Positions 25,752-32,035 are shown, counted from the first letter of the stretch. The stretch is DNA of 36,010 nt from an uncultured Eubacteriales bacterium (GCA_900542425.1 UQNQ01000016.1:1-36010); one strand, 5' to 3'. The notes: generated by a model not told the origin, from the sequence alone. Numbers and translations are program-made.

Positions 25752-25780
25752 ATGATACCACAAACTTGTTGAAATGTCAA
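25752..25780 (-). promoter_or_regulatory. Promoter of the marR operon
   Basis: On the minus strand: TTGACA (25780-25775), 17 bases, and TATCAT (25757-25752). The inferred transcription start (~25745) lies downstream of the two longer marR start codons. The -35 is embedded in the palindrome at 25762-25787. Confidence 0.75.
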
Positions 25781-25787
25781 CAAGTTT
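25762..25787. promoter_or_regulatory. Perfect palindromic operator, probably MarR-binding
   Basis: AAACTTGTTGA (25762-25772) and TCAACAAGTTT (25777-25787) are perfect 11-base arms around four bases. Binding here would cover the -35 and spacer of the marR promoter. Size and position fit MarR-family autorepression. Confidence 0.75.
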
Positions 25788-26111
25788 TATGATGCTGATA
25801 AAAATTTATTTTACATGGATTTGAAAAAGTATTTTTTTCAAGCGAATGTTGTTTTTTATGTTTGTCTTAGGAAGAACAGTAATGATTTTGTCGGAGTCTC
25901 TGCTGTCAACTTCACTTCGGATTGAACAGTATAAATGAAGATAGCCTTCCGGCAAGCGTTGAGAGTGTTTCTGACATTTCTTTTTATGCGAGTCACAACA
26001 GGATATTTTTAGGCTCAAATCTATTGAAAATATGGATGGATTGTGTTTTTGCATATGACCATATTATTATCAAAAATTTTTGCTTATGCCATCATTCCTG
26101 AGTAGAATGCA

Positions 26112-26152
26112 AAAAGCCATGGCGTCCAATTTTATTGGATGCCATGGCTTTT
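26112..26152 (-). terminator. Terminator after the desulfoferrodoxin operon
   Basis: AAAAGCCATGGC (26112-26123) pairs with GCCATGGCTTTT (26141-26152); the stem continues through TCCAAT/ATTGGA with a single-base mismatch. T-runs exist on both strands. It lies 9 bases after the stop of the last gene. Confidence 0.9.
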
Positions 26153-26161
26153 GATATGATA

Positions 26162-26548
26162 TTAAATTTCTGCCTTCCAAAGTCCGTGCAGATTGCAATA
26201 AGCATAAGCGGCAAGAGGCTTTTCTTCGGCGAGTGCGAAGGTTATTTCGGGGGCGTTTCCGGCTTCTAAGCATTTACGTTGGCCACCTTTATCTGTCTGA
26301 AGGTATACCCAGAGAATACGATGTTCCTCTGTCATGGGATGTTCCGCAGAGCCGATGGTAACCTTTACGGTATTGCCGTCAACCGTGATAACCGGAACAT
26401 GCTTTTCGTGGCTTGCCTCTACTGTGCCGGGTTCAAGCTTTTTCATCTTTTGACCGCAGCACATCATAGGAACGCCTGAATCGTGAATCATTCCGACCAG
26501 ATTGCCGCAATGCTCACAAATATAAAATTTGTTGTTATAAGACATCAT
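26162..26548 (-). CDS. dfx: Desulfoferrodoxin (superoxide reductase)
   Basis: A 128-residue two-iron superoxide reductase, which reduces superoxide to hydrogen peroxide without making oxygen. The N-terminal desulforedoxin domain binds centre I through C11, C14, C30 and C31 (YICEHCG ... PMMCCGQ). The C-terminal domain holds the catalytic His4-Cys centre II: ASHEKHVPVI, HPMTEEHRI and YCNLHGLW, with the Cys in the last motif. All ligands are present. GGAGG lies immediately upstream of ATG 26548 (a second ATG follows directly). It is the last gene of an operon with the rubrerythrin fusion 12 bases upstream. The peroxide it produces would be removed by that rubrerythrin, and electrons could come from the rubredoxin domains. 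Confidence 0.95.
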   Translation of the reverse strand: MMSYNNKFYICEHCGNLVGMIHDSGVPMMCCGQKMKKLEPGTVEASHEKHVPVITVDGNTVKVTIGSAEHPMTEEHRILWVYLQTDKGGQRKCLEAGNAPEITFALAEEKPLAAYAYCNLHGLWKAEI

Positions 26549-26560
26549 AGGATCCTCCGA

Positions 26561-27718
26561 TCAATAATTTTCTTTTCTTACTTCAAAGAAAGCCTGCGGA
26601 TGCTTGCATACGGGACAAATCTCGGGAGCTGCAGTGCCGATCACAAGATGCCCGCAGTTACGGCACTCCCACATGGTAACGCCACTCTTTTCAAATACGG
26701 TTTTGGATTCCACATTGCGGAGAAGAGCACGGTATCTTTCCTCATGAGATTTCTCAATAGCGGCAACTCCGCGGAATTGAGCCGCAAGCTCATGGAAGCC
26801 TTCTTCCTCCGCTTCCTTTGCAAAAGTATCGTACATATCCGTCCATTCGTAATTTTCTCCTTCCGCTGCGTGGAGCAGGTTTTCGGCAGTATCACCGAGT
26901 TCCCCAAGCGCTTTGAACCAAAGCTTTGCGTGCTCCATTTCGTTCTGTGCGGTCTGGAGGAAGAGAGCTGCGATTTGTTCATAGCCTGCTTTTTTTGCGA
27001 CTGACGCGAAATAGGTATATTTGTTTCTTGCCTGCGATTCGCCGGCAAAGGCTTCTCTGAGATTCTTTTCCGTCTTCGTGCCCGCATAGGGATTTTTTGC
27101 GGGGGAAGCCTCCTCGAGTTTTTCAAATTTGGATGCGGGCTGCTTGCAAACAGGGCATTGAAAATCCTTTGGGAGAGGGCCTTCATGAATATAACCGCAT
27201 ACCGTGCATTTCCATTTTTCCATTGTTGTGTACTCCTTTTCATCTATTGTATTTTCATTGAATTTTATAGTTGATAGCAATGTTTTTGCTTCTTTTTCTG
27301 CGGCACCGTGTCCGCTTTCTGCTACTTTTCTTAAAAAATCATAAGTGTTTTTGCTTTGAGGGAGCATATAACCCGATTCTCTTATGAGGTCTTCCGCCAT
27401 AGTACGTGATGATTTCTCAATTGCTCTTGCCAAAGTCCCGGGAAGTGTTGCGGCAATGGCTTCTTGTTCTGTTTTGCCGCGAAACAATGCGTTCATTGCT
27501 GCTTTGACATCATCTGTTTTAGGTTGTTGCGGAGGATATTCTACAGGCACCATGCTGATGGCTTTTGAAGGACATGCCTCGGCGCAAGAACCGCAGCCGA
27601 TACATTTATTTACGTCGATGACACTGTTCTCTGTGTCGGTGGCACCGGTCGGGCAAACATAAAGGCAAAGACAATCTTTTTCACAAAGACGAAGCGTTCT
27701 GACTGCGTATTTTTTCAT
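26561..27718 (-). CDS. Ferredoxin-rubredoxin-rubrerythrin-rubredoxin fusion protein
   Basis: A 385-residue multidomain redox protein. Residues 1-55 form a two-cluster [4Fe-4S] ferredoxin (C12, C16, C18, C22 and C39, C42, C45, C49). Residues ~60-160 are helical linker. Residues ~168-205 are a rubredoxin (WKCTVCGYIHEG ... CPVCKQP). Residues ~215-345 are a rubrerythrin four-helix bundle with intact di-iron ligands (GES, NEMEH, EAEEEGF, EKSHEER). Residues ~350-385 are a second rubredoxin (MWECRNCGH ... ICPVCKHP). The likely job is NADH/ferredoxin-driven peroxide reduction with its electron chain built in. The gene starts one base from the preceding stop. An internal ATG (M166, at 27223) with a good ribosome-binding site could also yield a 220-residue rubredoxin-rubrerythrin. 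Confidence 0.9.
   Translation of the reverse strand: MKKYAVRTLRLCEKDCLCLYVCPTGATDTENSVIDVNKCIGCGSCAEACPSKAISMVPVEYPPQQPKTDDVKAAMNALFRGKTEQEAIAATLPGTLARAIEKSSRTMAEDLIRESGYMLPQSKNTYDFLRKVAESGHGAAEKEAKTLLSTIKFNENTIDEKEYTTMEKWKCTVCGYIHEGPLPKDFQCPVCKQPASKFEKLEEASPAKNPYAGTKTEKNLREAFAGESQARNKYTYFASVAKKAGYEQIAALFLQTAQNEMEHAKLWFKALGELGDTAENLLHAAEGENYEWTDMYDTFAKEAEEEGFHELAAQFRGVAAIEKSHEERYRALLRNVESKTVFEKSGVTMWECRNCGHLVIGTAAPEICPVCKHPQAFFEVRKENY
27223..27240 (-). promoter_or_regulatory. Internal in-frame ribosome-binding site and start in the rubrerythrin fusion
   Basis: On the minus strand AAAAGGAG, nine bases, then ATG at 27223, which is codon 166 of the fusion and the first residue of the rubredoxin domain. 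The sequence is as good as those of real genes here. It may be a remnant of gene fusion or a functional second start. Confidence 0.5.
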
Positions 27719-27719
27719 T

Positions 27720-28385
27720 TTAGTTGCCTCCCTCTATCTTTTCGAATTTTCTGCCGGTAACCTTACAAACCGGACAAATCTCGGGAGGTGTGTCTCCTAT
27801 GTATACGAATCCGCATATGGTACAGACGTATATGCCTGTATTTTCAAGCATTGTATCTCCTTCACGGATATACCGCTCAAGCAGGGATTTCAAGATGCGG
27901 GTCACTTTTTCGCTCCAAACGAGTGCACGCTGTGCGCCACGGTCTCCGGCAGATTTTGAAATACTGTTTGCCATGGGATAACCGCTTGTAAGTTCTTCGT
28001 CGATTTTTTCAAGCAGCATGTCAAAACTTGCATCTGCCGGTTTGGCGGCATGTGTCCTGAATTCTTCCGCGAGTTTTTTGAACGCTTCGGCTTCTGCTGC
28101 CTGATACTGTTTTTCACAGCCTCTTGCGAGATTAGAGCAGAGTACGCTTGCTTCCATTGCTGTCAACTCTTGCAGCTCATATAATTCATGCTGCTCGGTC
28201 GTAACGGAGGACTCATCTTGAGAAGACACGTTTTCTCCGTGAAACAGTTCTTTCGGCGCCCCGCAAAGCGGACATTTGAAATCCTTGGGAAGTTCCTCGA
28301 ATTTGGTTCCGGGTGCGATACCGGATTCTGGGATGCCGGATGCCTCATCATAAACATATCCGCATATGGAACAGGTATATTTCAT
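27720..28385 (-). CDS. Double-rubredoxin protein with helical middle domain
   Basis: A 221-residue protein. Residues 1-52 are a normal rubredoxin (YTCSICGYVYDEASG ... KCPLCGAPKELF). Residues ~65-170 are helical and probably a ferritin-like bundle, but I find no ExxH motif, so a rubrerythrin di-iron site appears absent. Residues ~185-221 are a rubrerythrin-type rubredoxin (YVCTICGFVYIGDTPPEICPVCK). It probably acts as an electron-transfer partner for the rubrerythrin fusion and desulfoferrodoxin encoded after it. AAAGGAGAG precedes ATG 28385. It is the first gene of the operon; the promoter and Crp/Fnr-like site lie at 28421-28463. Confidence 0.85.
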   Translation of the reverse strand: MKYTCSICGYVYDEASGIPESGIAPGTKFEELPKDFKCPLCGAPKELFHGENVSSQDESSVTTEQHELYELQELTAMEASVLCSNLARGCEKQYQAAEAEAFKKLAEEFRTHAAKPADASFDMLLEKIDEELTSGYPMANSISKSAGDRGAQRALVWSEKVTRILKSLLERYIREGDTMLENTGIYVCTICGFVYIGDTPPEICPVCKVTGRKFEKIEGGN

Positions 28386-28420
28386 AAGGACTCTCCTTTC
28401 AGTTTTTGTTTTTCATGACT

Positions 28421-28463
28421 ATTATACTTTATAAGAAGATTTTTTCTCTGTGACTAAGTTACA
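28421..28463 (-). promoter_or_regulatory. Class II Crp/Fnr-type promoter of the rubredoxin-rubrerythrin operon
   Basis: On the minus strand a perfect -10 TATAAT (28426-28421) has only a poor -35. The palindrome TGTGACTAAGTTACA (plus 28449-28463) is centred at 28456, about 41.5 bases before the inferred start (~28414). That is the class II activator position of Crp/Fnr proteins. A nearly identical site precedes the CoA-disulfide reductase gene. A small TTATA-N3-TATAA dyad overlaps the -10 (28422-28434). Confidence 0.65.
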
Positions 28464-28566
28464 AGCAATACCCCTGCGAGTACAGCAGATGAAGGGTGGC
28501 AGAGGATACAGTCGGCACATTTGTCGTGATGAAAAAAGGGATAGAGCAAAACAGCATTCTTCAACG

Positions 28567-28977
28567 CTATTTTTCAATATCATAGTTCCAATCGATGATT
28601 CCTCCGAATTCCATGACATTGGTGTACCCAAGTGTTACAAGTTCTTCTGCGGCAATTTTACTTCTTCTCCCACTTCGGCAGTAAACAAGGATCAGCATGT
28701 CTTTATCGGGAATTTCATTATTGGCCCGCTTTGCAATCTCATATTCGGGAATCAGTATTGCACCGGGAATATGCCCCTCATCGTATTCCGACTGGGTTCT
28801 GGCGTCTATAATCACATAATCGGTTTCGCTGTCCATCAATGCTTTTGCTTCATCTGCGCTGATTTGCTTATACCCGATATCATGTTTTAAATCGGAAGAA
28901 CAGGATGCTGTCGAAAACATTAGAAAGACACTCAGCAGCAAAATAAAAATTCTTTTACTTACATTCCGTACAAACAT
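28567..28977 (-). CDS. Exported rhodanese-like sulfurtransferase
   Basis: A 136-residue single-domain rhodanese with an N-terminal membrane-targeting segment (KRIFILLLSVFLMFSTASCSS). The Cys at 26 makes a lipoprotein possible, though the lipobox is imperfect (T at -3). The catalytic loop is YCRSGRRS with Cys100, and the CH2-type motifs VIIDARTQSEYDEGHIPGAILIP are present. A rhodanese of this kind transfers or releases sulfane sulfur outside the cytoplasmic membrane. I chose ATG 28977, inside the end of the upstream gene (23-base overlap), because AGAAGG lies just upstream and the signal sequence begins there. It is co-transcribed with the CoA-disulfide reductase/rhodanese gene. Confidence 0.85.
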   Translation of the reverse strand: MFVRNVSKRIFILLLSVFLMFSTASCSSDLKHDIGYKQISADEAKALMDSETDYVIIDARTQSEYDEGHIPGAILIPEYEIAKRANNEIPDKDMLILVYCRSGRRSKIAAEELVTLGYTNVMEFGGIIDWNYDIEK

Positions 28978-30634
28978 ATGGTGGAACCTTCTTTTCATGA
29001 GTGACCGATTCATAGAGTCTCCATCCGCCGGCGAGATTGTAACAATCATATCCGTTGCCGGCGAGAATACGGCAGGCGATATAGGAGCGAAGTCCGGAGT
29101 GACAATAAACATAGACAGGTTTGTCTTTGGGAATCAAATTCAGATGGTCACGGAGTGAATCCAGCGGAATATGGATAAAACCGTCGATCATCCCTCTTTC
29201 AACTTCTGTTTGAGTTCGTGCATCAAGCAGGGTTACACTGCCGTCACGGGGCAGAGTTTCCACATCATGCCAGAAAAATTGCTTTATCTTTCCTGAGATT
29301 ACGTTTTCTGCGACGTAACCAACCATATTAACGGGATCCTTTGCCGAACCGAACGGAGGTGCGTAGCAAAGCTCAAGCTCTGCAAGATCCGTTACTTTTG
29401 CGCCAAAGCGGATAGCGGTTGCGATGACATCCATGCGCTTGTCCGCGCCGTCAAATCCTACGATTTGCGCGCCGATGATTTTGTAAGTTTTCTTATCCCA
29501 TAATACCTTGACAGACATCATGGAAGAACCGGGATAATAAGATGCGTGAGATGCGGAGTAGATATAAGTTTTATCGTATTCAATTCCGGATGCTTTTGCT
29601 GTTTTTTCGTTCAGCCCGGTGGTTGCTATTGTCATGTCGAAGAGCTTGAGCACGGCAGAGCCTTGTGTCCCTTTGTATTCCGAAGGAATCCCGCAGATGT
29701 TGTCTGCTGCAATGCGACCTTGTTTGTTGGCAGGTCCGGCAAGCGGAATGAACGCAGGCTCCTGAGTCAGAAAATTGTTTACCTGAATCACATCGCCGAC
29801 TGCATAAACATCAGGGTCGCTTGTCTGCATATGACGATTAACGGCGATGCCGTGTGAATTGACGGCAATGCCTGTGTCTTTCACAAGAGCGATTTCCGGT
29901 CGGACGCCGACTGACATGATGAGCATATCGGCTTCGATCTCTCCGTTTTGCAGTTTTACCGTCAAGCGATCATCCGTCTCTTTGATTGCTTTTACGCCGT
30001 TATTCAGCTCAAGACGGATCCCGTTATCCTTGATATAGCGATGCACGTCAGCTGCCATATCAAAATCAAGAGGGGCTATCAAATGGTCGGCAAGCTCGAC
30101 GATTGTCACATCAAGTCCTGCGTTCTTCAGATTTTCTGCCATCTCAACACCGATGTATCCGCCGCCGACGACAACAGCAGAACGAGGATGCATAGTGTCA
30201 ATATAGCTTTTGATTTTCAGGGTATCCGGAATATTTCGGAGCGTAAATACCCGATTGCTTTCTATTCCTTCTATATTCGGGCGAATAGGAGCAGCCCCGG
30301 GAGAAAGAACGAGTTTGTCGTAGCTTTCTTTATAGATTTCATTTGTTTTCAGATTTCTGACGGTAACGGTTTTGTTTTCCGTATCGACAGATACGCATTC
30401 ATTCCATACACGAACATCAATATGAAAACGTGCCTTGAAGTTTTCTGGTGTTTGCAGGGTAAGCTTGCTTTTTTCGGAGATTTCACCGCCAATGTAATAT
30501 GGAAGCCCGCAGTTGGCGAATGAAATGAATTCACCGCGCTCAAGCATGATAATTTCGGCTTTTTCATCAAGTCTGCGGAGCCTTGCCGCACAGGAGGCAC
30601 CTCCCGCGACGCCGCCAATAATCAATATTTTCAT
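28955..30634 (-). CDS. CoA-disulfide reductase with C-terminal rhodanese domain
   Basis: A 559-residue FAD flavoprotein of the CoADR-RHD type, which reduces CoA disulfide, CoA persulfide or polysulfide with NAD(P)H. The FAD fold is ILIIGGVAGGASCAARLRRL; the single redox Cys is C42 in FANCGLPYY; the NAD(P) fold is AVVVGGGYIGVEMAENL; GDV motif YAVGDVIQV is present. The dimerisation domain follows to about residue 445. The C-terminal rhodanese carries Cys511 in YCHSGLRS, and the protein ends in a CxxC-like VCTECK. All functional residues are present, so persulfide reduction is likely. GAGG precedes ATG 30634. The gene sits downstream of a Crp/Fnr-like site at 30814-30828. Confidence 0.92.
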   Translation of the reverse strand: MKILIIGGVAGGASCAARLRRLDEKAEIIMLERGEFISFANCGLPYYIGGEISEKSKLTLQTPENFKARFHIDVRVWNECVSVDTENKTVTVRNLKTNEIYKESYDKLVLSPGAAPIRPNIEGIESNRVFTLRNIPDTLKIKSYIDTMHPRSAVVVGGGYIGVEMAENLKNAGLDVTIVELADHLIAPLDFDMAADVHRYIKDNGIRLELNNGVKAIKETDDRLTVKLQNGEIEADMLIMSVGVRPEIALVKDTGIAVNSHGIAVNRHMQTSDPDVYAVGDVIQVNNFLTQEPAFIPLAGPANKQGRIAADNICGIPSEYKGTQGSAVLKLFDMTIATTGLNEKTAKASGIEYDKTYIYSASHASYYPGSSMMSVKVLWDKKTYKIIGAQIVGFDGADKRMDVIATAIRFGAKVTDLAELELCYAPPFGSAKDPVNMVGYVAENVISGKIKQFFWHDVETLPRDGSVTLLDARTQTEVERGMIDGFIHIPLDSLRDHLNLIPKDKPVYVYCHSGLRSYIACRILAGNGYDCYNLAGGWRLYESVTHEKKVPPYVCTECK

Positions 30635-30670
30635 ATATATACCTCATTCCTATAATTTTTTAGAGATAAA

Positions 30671-30759
30671 AACGGATTGTCGCCAACTCATGAAATTGGT
30701 TGTAAAAAGCTTTCCGTTCTGAAATCATTTTAGTGAATATAACAAAAAATTCGTTGGCG
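30671..30759 (-). repeat. Interleaved inverted repeats in the CoA-disulfide reductase leader
   Basis: AACGGA (30671-30676) is complementary to TCCGTT (30713-30718), and CGCCAAC (30681-30687) to GTTGGCG (30753-30759). The two pairs interleave, as in a pseudoknot, within the ~146-base leader expected from the promoter at 30787. Short arms make chance possible. Confidence 0.3.
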
Positions 30760-30786
30760 CTTCTTTTCTGCTGCTTTTGCATTTAT

Positions 30787-30828
30787 ATTTTACTGTATTT
30801 TTCATTTTCATACTGTGATTGAGTCACA
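30787..30828 (-). promoter_or_regulatory. Class II Crp/Fnr-type promoter of the CoA-disulfide reductase operon
   Basis: The palindrome TGTGATTGAGTCACA (plus 30814-30828) is centred at 30821. On the minus strand TAAAAT (30792-30787) lies 29 bases from that centre, almost the same geometry as in the rubredoxin operon (30 bases), placing the site near -41 of the inferred start (~30780). Confidence 0.6.
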
Positions 30829-30847
30829 AACTGCGGGAAATGAAAAA

Positions 30848-30880
30848 GGGATAGGCACTGTATGTGCCTGTCCCGATTTT
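30848..30880. terminator. Intrinsic terminator-like hairpin between divergent units
   Basis: GGGATAGGCAC (30848-30858) pairs with GTGCCTGTCCC (30864-30874) with one G-U, flanked by an A-run and a T-run, so it could work in either direction. No gene ends next to it; it may insulate the promoter at 30787. Confidence 0.6.
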
Positions 30881-31098
30881 TTATTTTGGTAATGATTCTT
30901 GTCCCTTTCAGTCTGAATGGTAATATGCGAGAGAGTGTGGGGAAAGTGAAAACATTTTTGTATAACAGATTTTTTACCCAAAGTTTTTATTTGCTCCGGA
31001 TTTTATCATGAGATGTTTCCCGGATGATAGATTTTGAGGGATAACCATGCGGTCACCCCTCGCTTGCTGCTTTTTATTTGAAACCCAGATATTTTTCC

Positions 31099-31127
31099 TT
31101 GACAAACTGCCTGAAGGAGAATATAAT
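31099..31127 (+). promoter_or_regulatory. Consensus promoter of the GNAT leader
   Basis: TTGACA (31099-31104), exactly 17 bases, and TATAAT (31122-31127): a perfect sigma-A promoter. Transcription would start near 31134, just before the structured leader. Confidence 0.85.
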
Positions 31128-31133
31128 ATGAAA

Positions 31134-31258
31134 AAATAAATATGGGTCACCGGAGGACAGAGCGCCGTAGCGCTCGGGGATCGTAAGTGTATGCTTGCAG
31201 GCCGCATGTCAGATAAGGTGTCGAGTGCGCTCGGTTATTACTTGATAATAACCGGGCG
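31134..31258 (+). ncRNA. Structured cis-regulatory leader (candidate riboswitch) upstream of the GNAT gene
   Basis: The leader of ~125 bases runs from the inferred transcription start to the attenuator. Visible helices: GAGCGC (31160-31165) with GCGCTC (31170-31175) and loop CGTA; ATGC (31191-31194) with GCAT (31204-31207), extendable by G-U pairs; and a closing CACC (31148-31151) with GGTG (31217-31220). The octamer GCGCTCGG recurs at 31170-31177 and 31227-31234. The second copy is in the terminator's left arm, so 31160-31165 can pair with either, a classic terminator/antiterminator choice. I cannot match it to a riboswitch family from memory with confidence; guanidine-IV (mepA motif) is a hypothesis to test. 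Confidence 0.65.
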
Positions 31259-31271
31259 ATTTTATTATTTT
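31228..31271 (+). terminator. Attenuator: intrinsic terminator in the GNAT leader
   Basis: A 13-base stem, 31228-31240 with 31246-31258, has one G-U pair and a 5-base loop, followed by a T-rich tail (31259-31271). It lies between the promoter and the ribosome-binding site (31272-31277) of the gene it would switch off. Confidence 0.85.
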
Positions 31272-31288
31272 AGGAGGTTTTTACTTAA

Positions 31289-31837
31289 ATGAAAAACACA
31301 CGAGTTACCCTTGTACCGATGAAAGCAGATGACCGTGAGCAGTTTATCCTTGACAATCAGGAAGCATTTCGATATGGTGCACTTGAGGAATTTGGATTGC
31401 GGGATGACCATGTCGGGGAGGACGGCGAGATTATCTCTCGTAAAACGATTGAGCGTTGTATGGACGAGTCTGATCATGAAACCTATCGCATCATGCATGA
31501 CGGCAGAAAGGTCGGCGGTGTTATTCTAAACATTGACAAAAAAACACATCATAATCATCTTGAGCTGTTCTTTGTGTCTCCAAACGAGCACAGCAAAGGT
31601 ATCGGCTTTGCTGCGTGGCAGGCAATAGAGGCTCTACATCCGGAAACTGAGGTTTGGGAAACCTGTACACCTTACTTTGAAAAACGCAATCTTCACTTTT
31701 ATATCAATAAATGCGGCTTCCGCGCCGTGGAATTCTTCTGCCAATATCATGTTAGTCCAGAATCTCTCCAAGAGAACGATTGTACAAACAACGAAGGTCC
31801 CGATGAATTTTTCCGTTTTATAAAGGTGATGAAGTAA
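31289..31837 (+). CDS. GNAT family N-acetyltransferase
   Basis: A 182-residue acetyl-CoA-dependent acetyltransferase of the GNAT fold. It starts VTLVPMKADDREQFILDNQEAF; the central strand HLELFFVSPNEHSKGIGFAAWQAIE contains the acetyl-CoA-binding loop (SKGIGFAA in place of Q/RxxGxG/A); the C-terminal part has YFEKRNLHFYINKCGFRAVEF, the usual GNAT ending. AGGAGG is 11 bases before ATG 31289. The gene is controlled by the consensus promoter and attenuated leader just upstream, which is unusual for a GNAT and suggests a dedicated small-molecule signal. The acceptor substrate (amine, antibiotic, amino acid, guanidine-like compound) is unknown. It is monocistronic. Confidence 0.9.
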   Translation: MKNTRVTLVPMKADDREQFILDNQEAFRYGALEEFGLRDDHVGEDGEIISRKTIERCMDESDHETYRIMHDGRKVGGVILNIDKKTHHNHLELFFVSPNEHSKGIGFAAWQAIEALHPETEVWETCTPYFEKRNLHFYINKCGFRAVEFFCQYHVSPESLQENDCTNNEGPDEFFRFIKVMK

Positions 31838-31910
31838 AAACGGATTTATTTTATAAATTGTAGTCTGCCGGTTCTTTGTCAGCTTGGAGGTATCGTGCAT
31901 TCACATTTTA

Positions 31911-31957
31911 AAAAGCTTGGATACATTGCCATATAGAATGGCGTGAATCCAAGCTTT
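31911..31957. terminator. Bidirectional terminator between convergent units
   Basis: AAAGCTTGGAT (31912-31922) pairs with ATCCAAGCTTT (31947-31957), and GCCAT (31928-31932) with ATGGC (31938-31942) inside. The T-run is best on the minus strand, so it mainly serves the galT operon; it can also stop the GNAT transcript. Confidence 0.8.
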
Positions 31958-32035
31958 ATACTGTAATTTTGTCTTATTTTATGAATCATGCAAAACTTTT
32001 ATTATGATAGGCACAAAAACAAATGCTCTGTAGTG

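Larger units (their letters stand above)
25707..26161. other. Intergenic region upstream of marR
   Basis: Holds the marR promoter and palindrome (25752-25787), a weak A/T hairpin at 25821-25841, and the desulfoferrodoxin terminator (26112-26152). The minus-strand open frame 25806-26054 (82 codons) has no ribosome-binding site and no recognisable family; I see no gene in the remaining ~270 bases. Confidence 0.6.
30635..31288. other. Divergent intergenic region between the CoA-disulfide reductase and GNAT genes
   Basis: A 654-base region dense in regulatory signals. It holds the minus-strand leader and Crp/Fnr-type promoter (30787-30828), a hairpin terminator (30848-30880), a partial hairpin at 31037-31060, and the plus-strand promoter, structured leader and attenuator of the GNAT gene (31099-31271). 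I see no protein gene in it. Confidence 0.7.

Noticed and set aside
25707..25763. Longer marR starts at 25751 and 25763
   Set aside because: They lie at or upstream of the inferred transcription start and lack ribosome-binding sites.
25806..26054. 82-codon minus-strand frame upstream of marR
   Set aside because: No ribosome-binding site, no promoter, no recognisable family; many Lys, Ser and Cys residues as expected from AT-rich noncoding DNA.
28422..28434. PerR box overlapping the -10 of the rubredoxin operon
   Set aside because: The dyad TTATA-N3-TATAA is two bases shorter than the PerR consensus and is largely the -10 itself; the Crp/Fnr-like palindrome explains more.
31128..31139. Tiny leader peptide frame (Met-Lys-Lys-stop) after the GNAT promoter
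   Set aside because: The ATG lies between the -10 and the inferred transcription start, so it would not be on the transcript.
31141..31227. Lysine, tetrahydrofolate, SAM-I or TPP riboswitch in the GNAT leader
   Set aside because: None of the conserved core sequences I remember for these classes is present and the length does not fit lysine or TPP aptamers.
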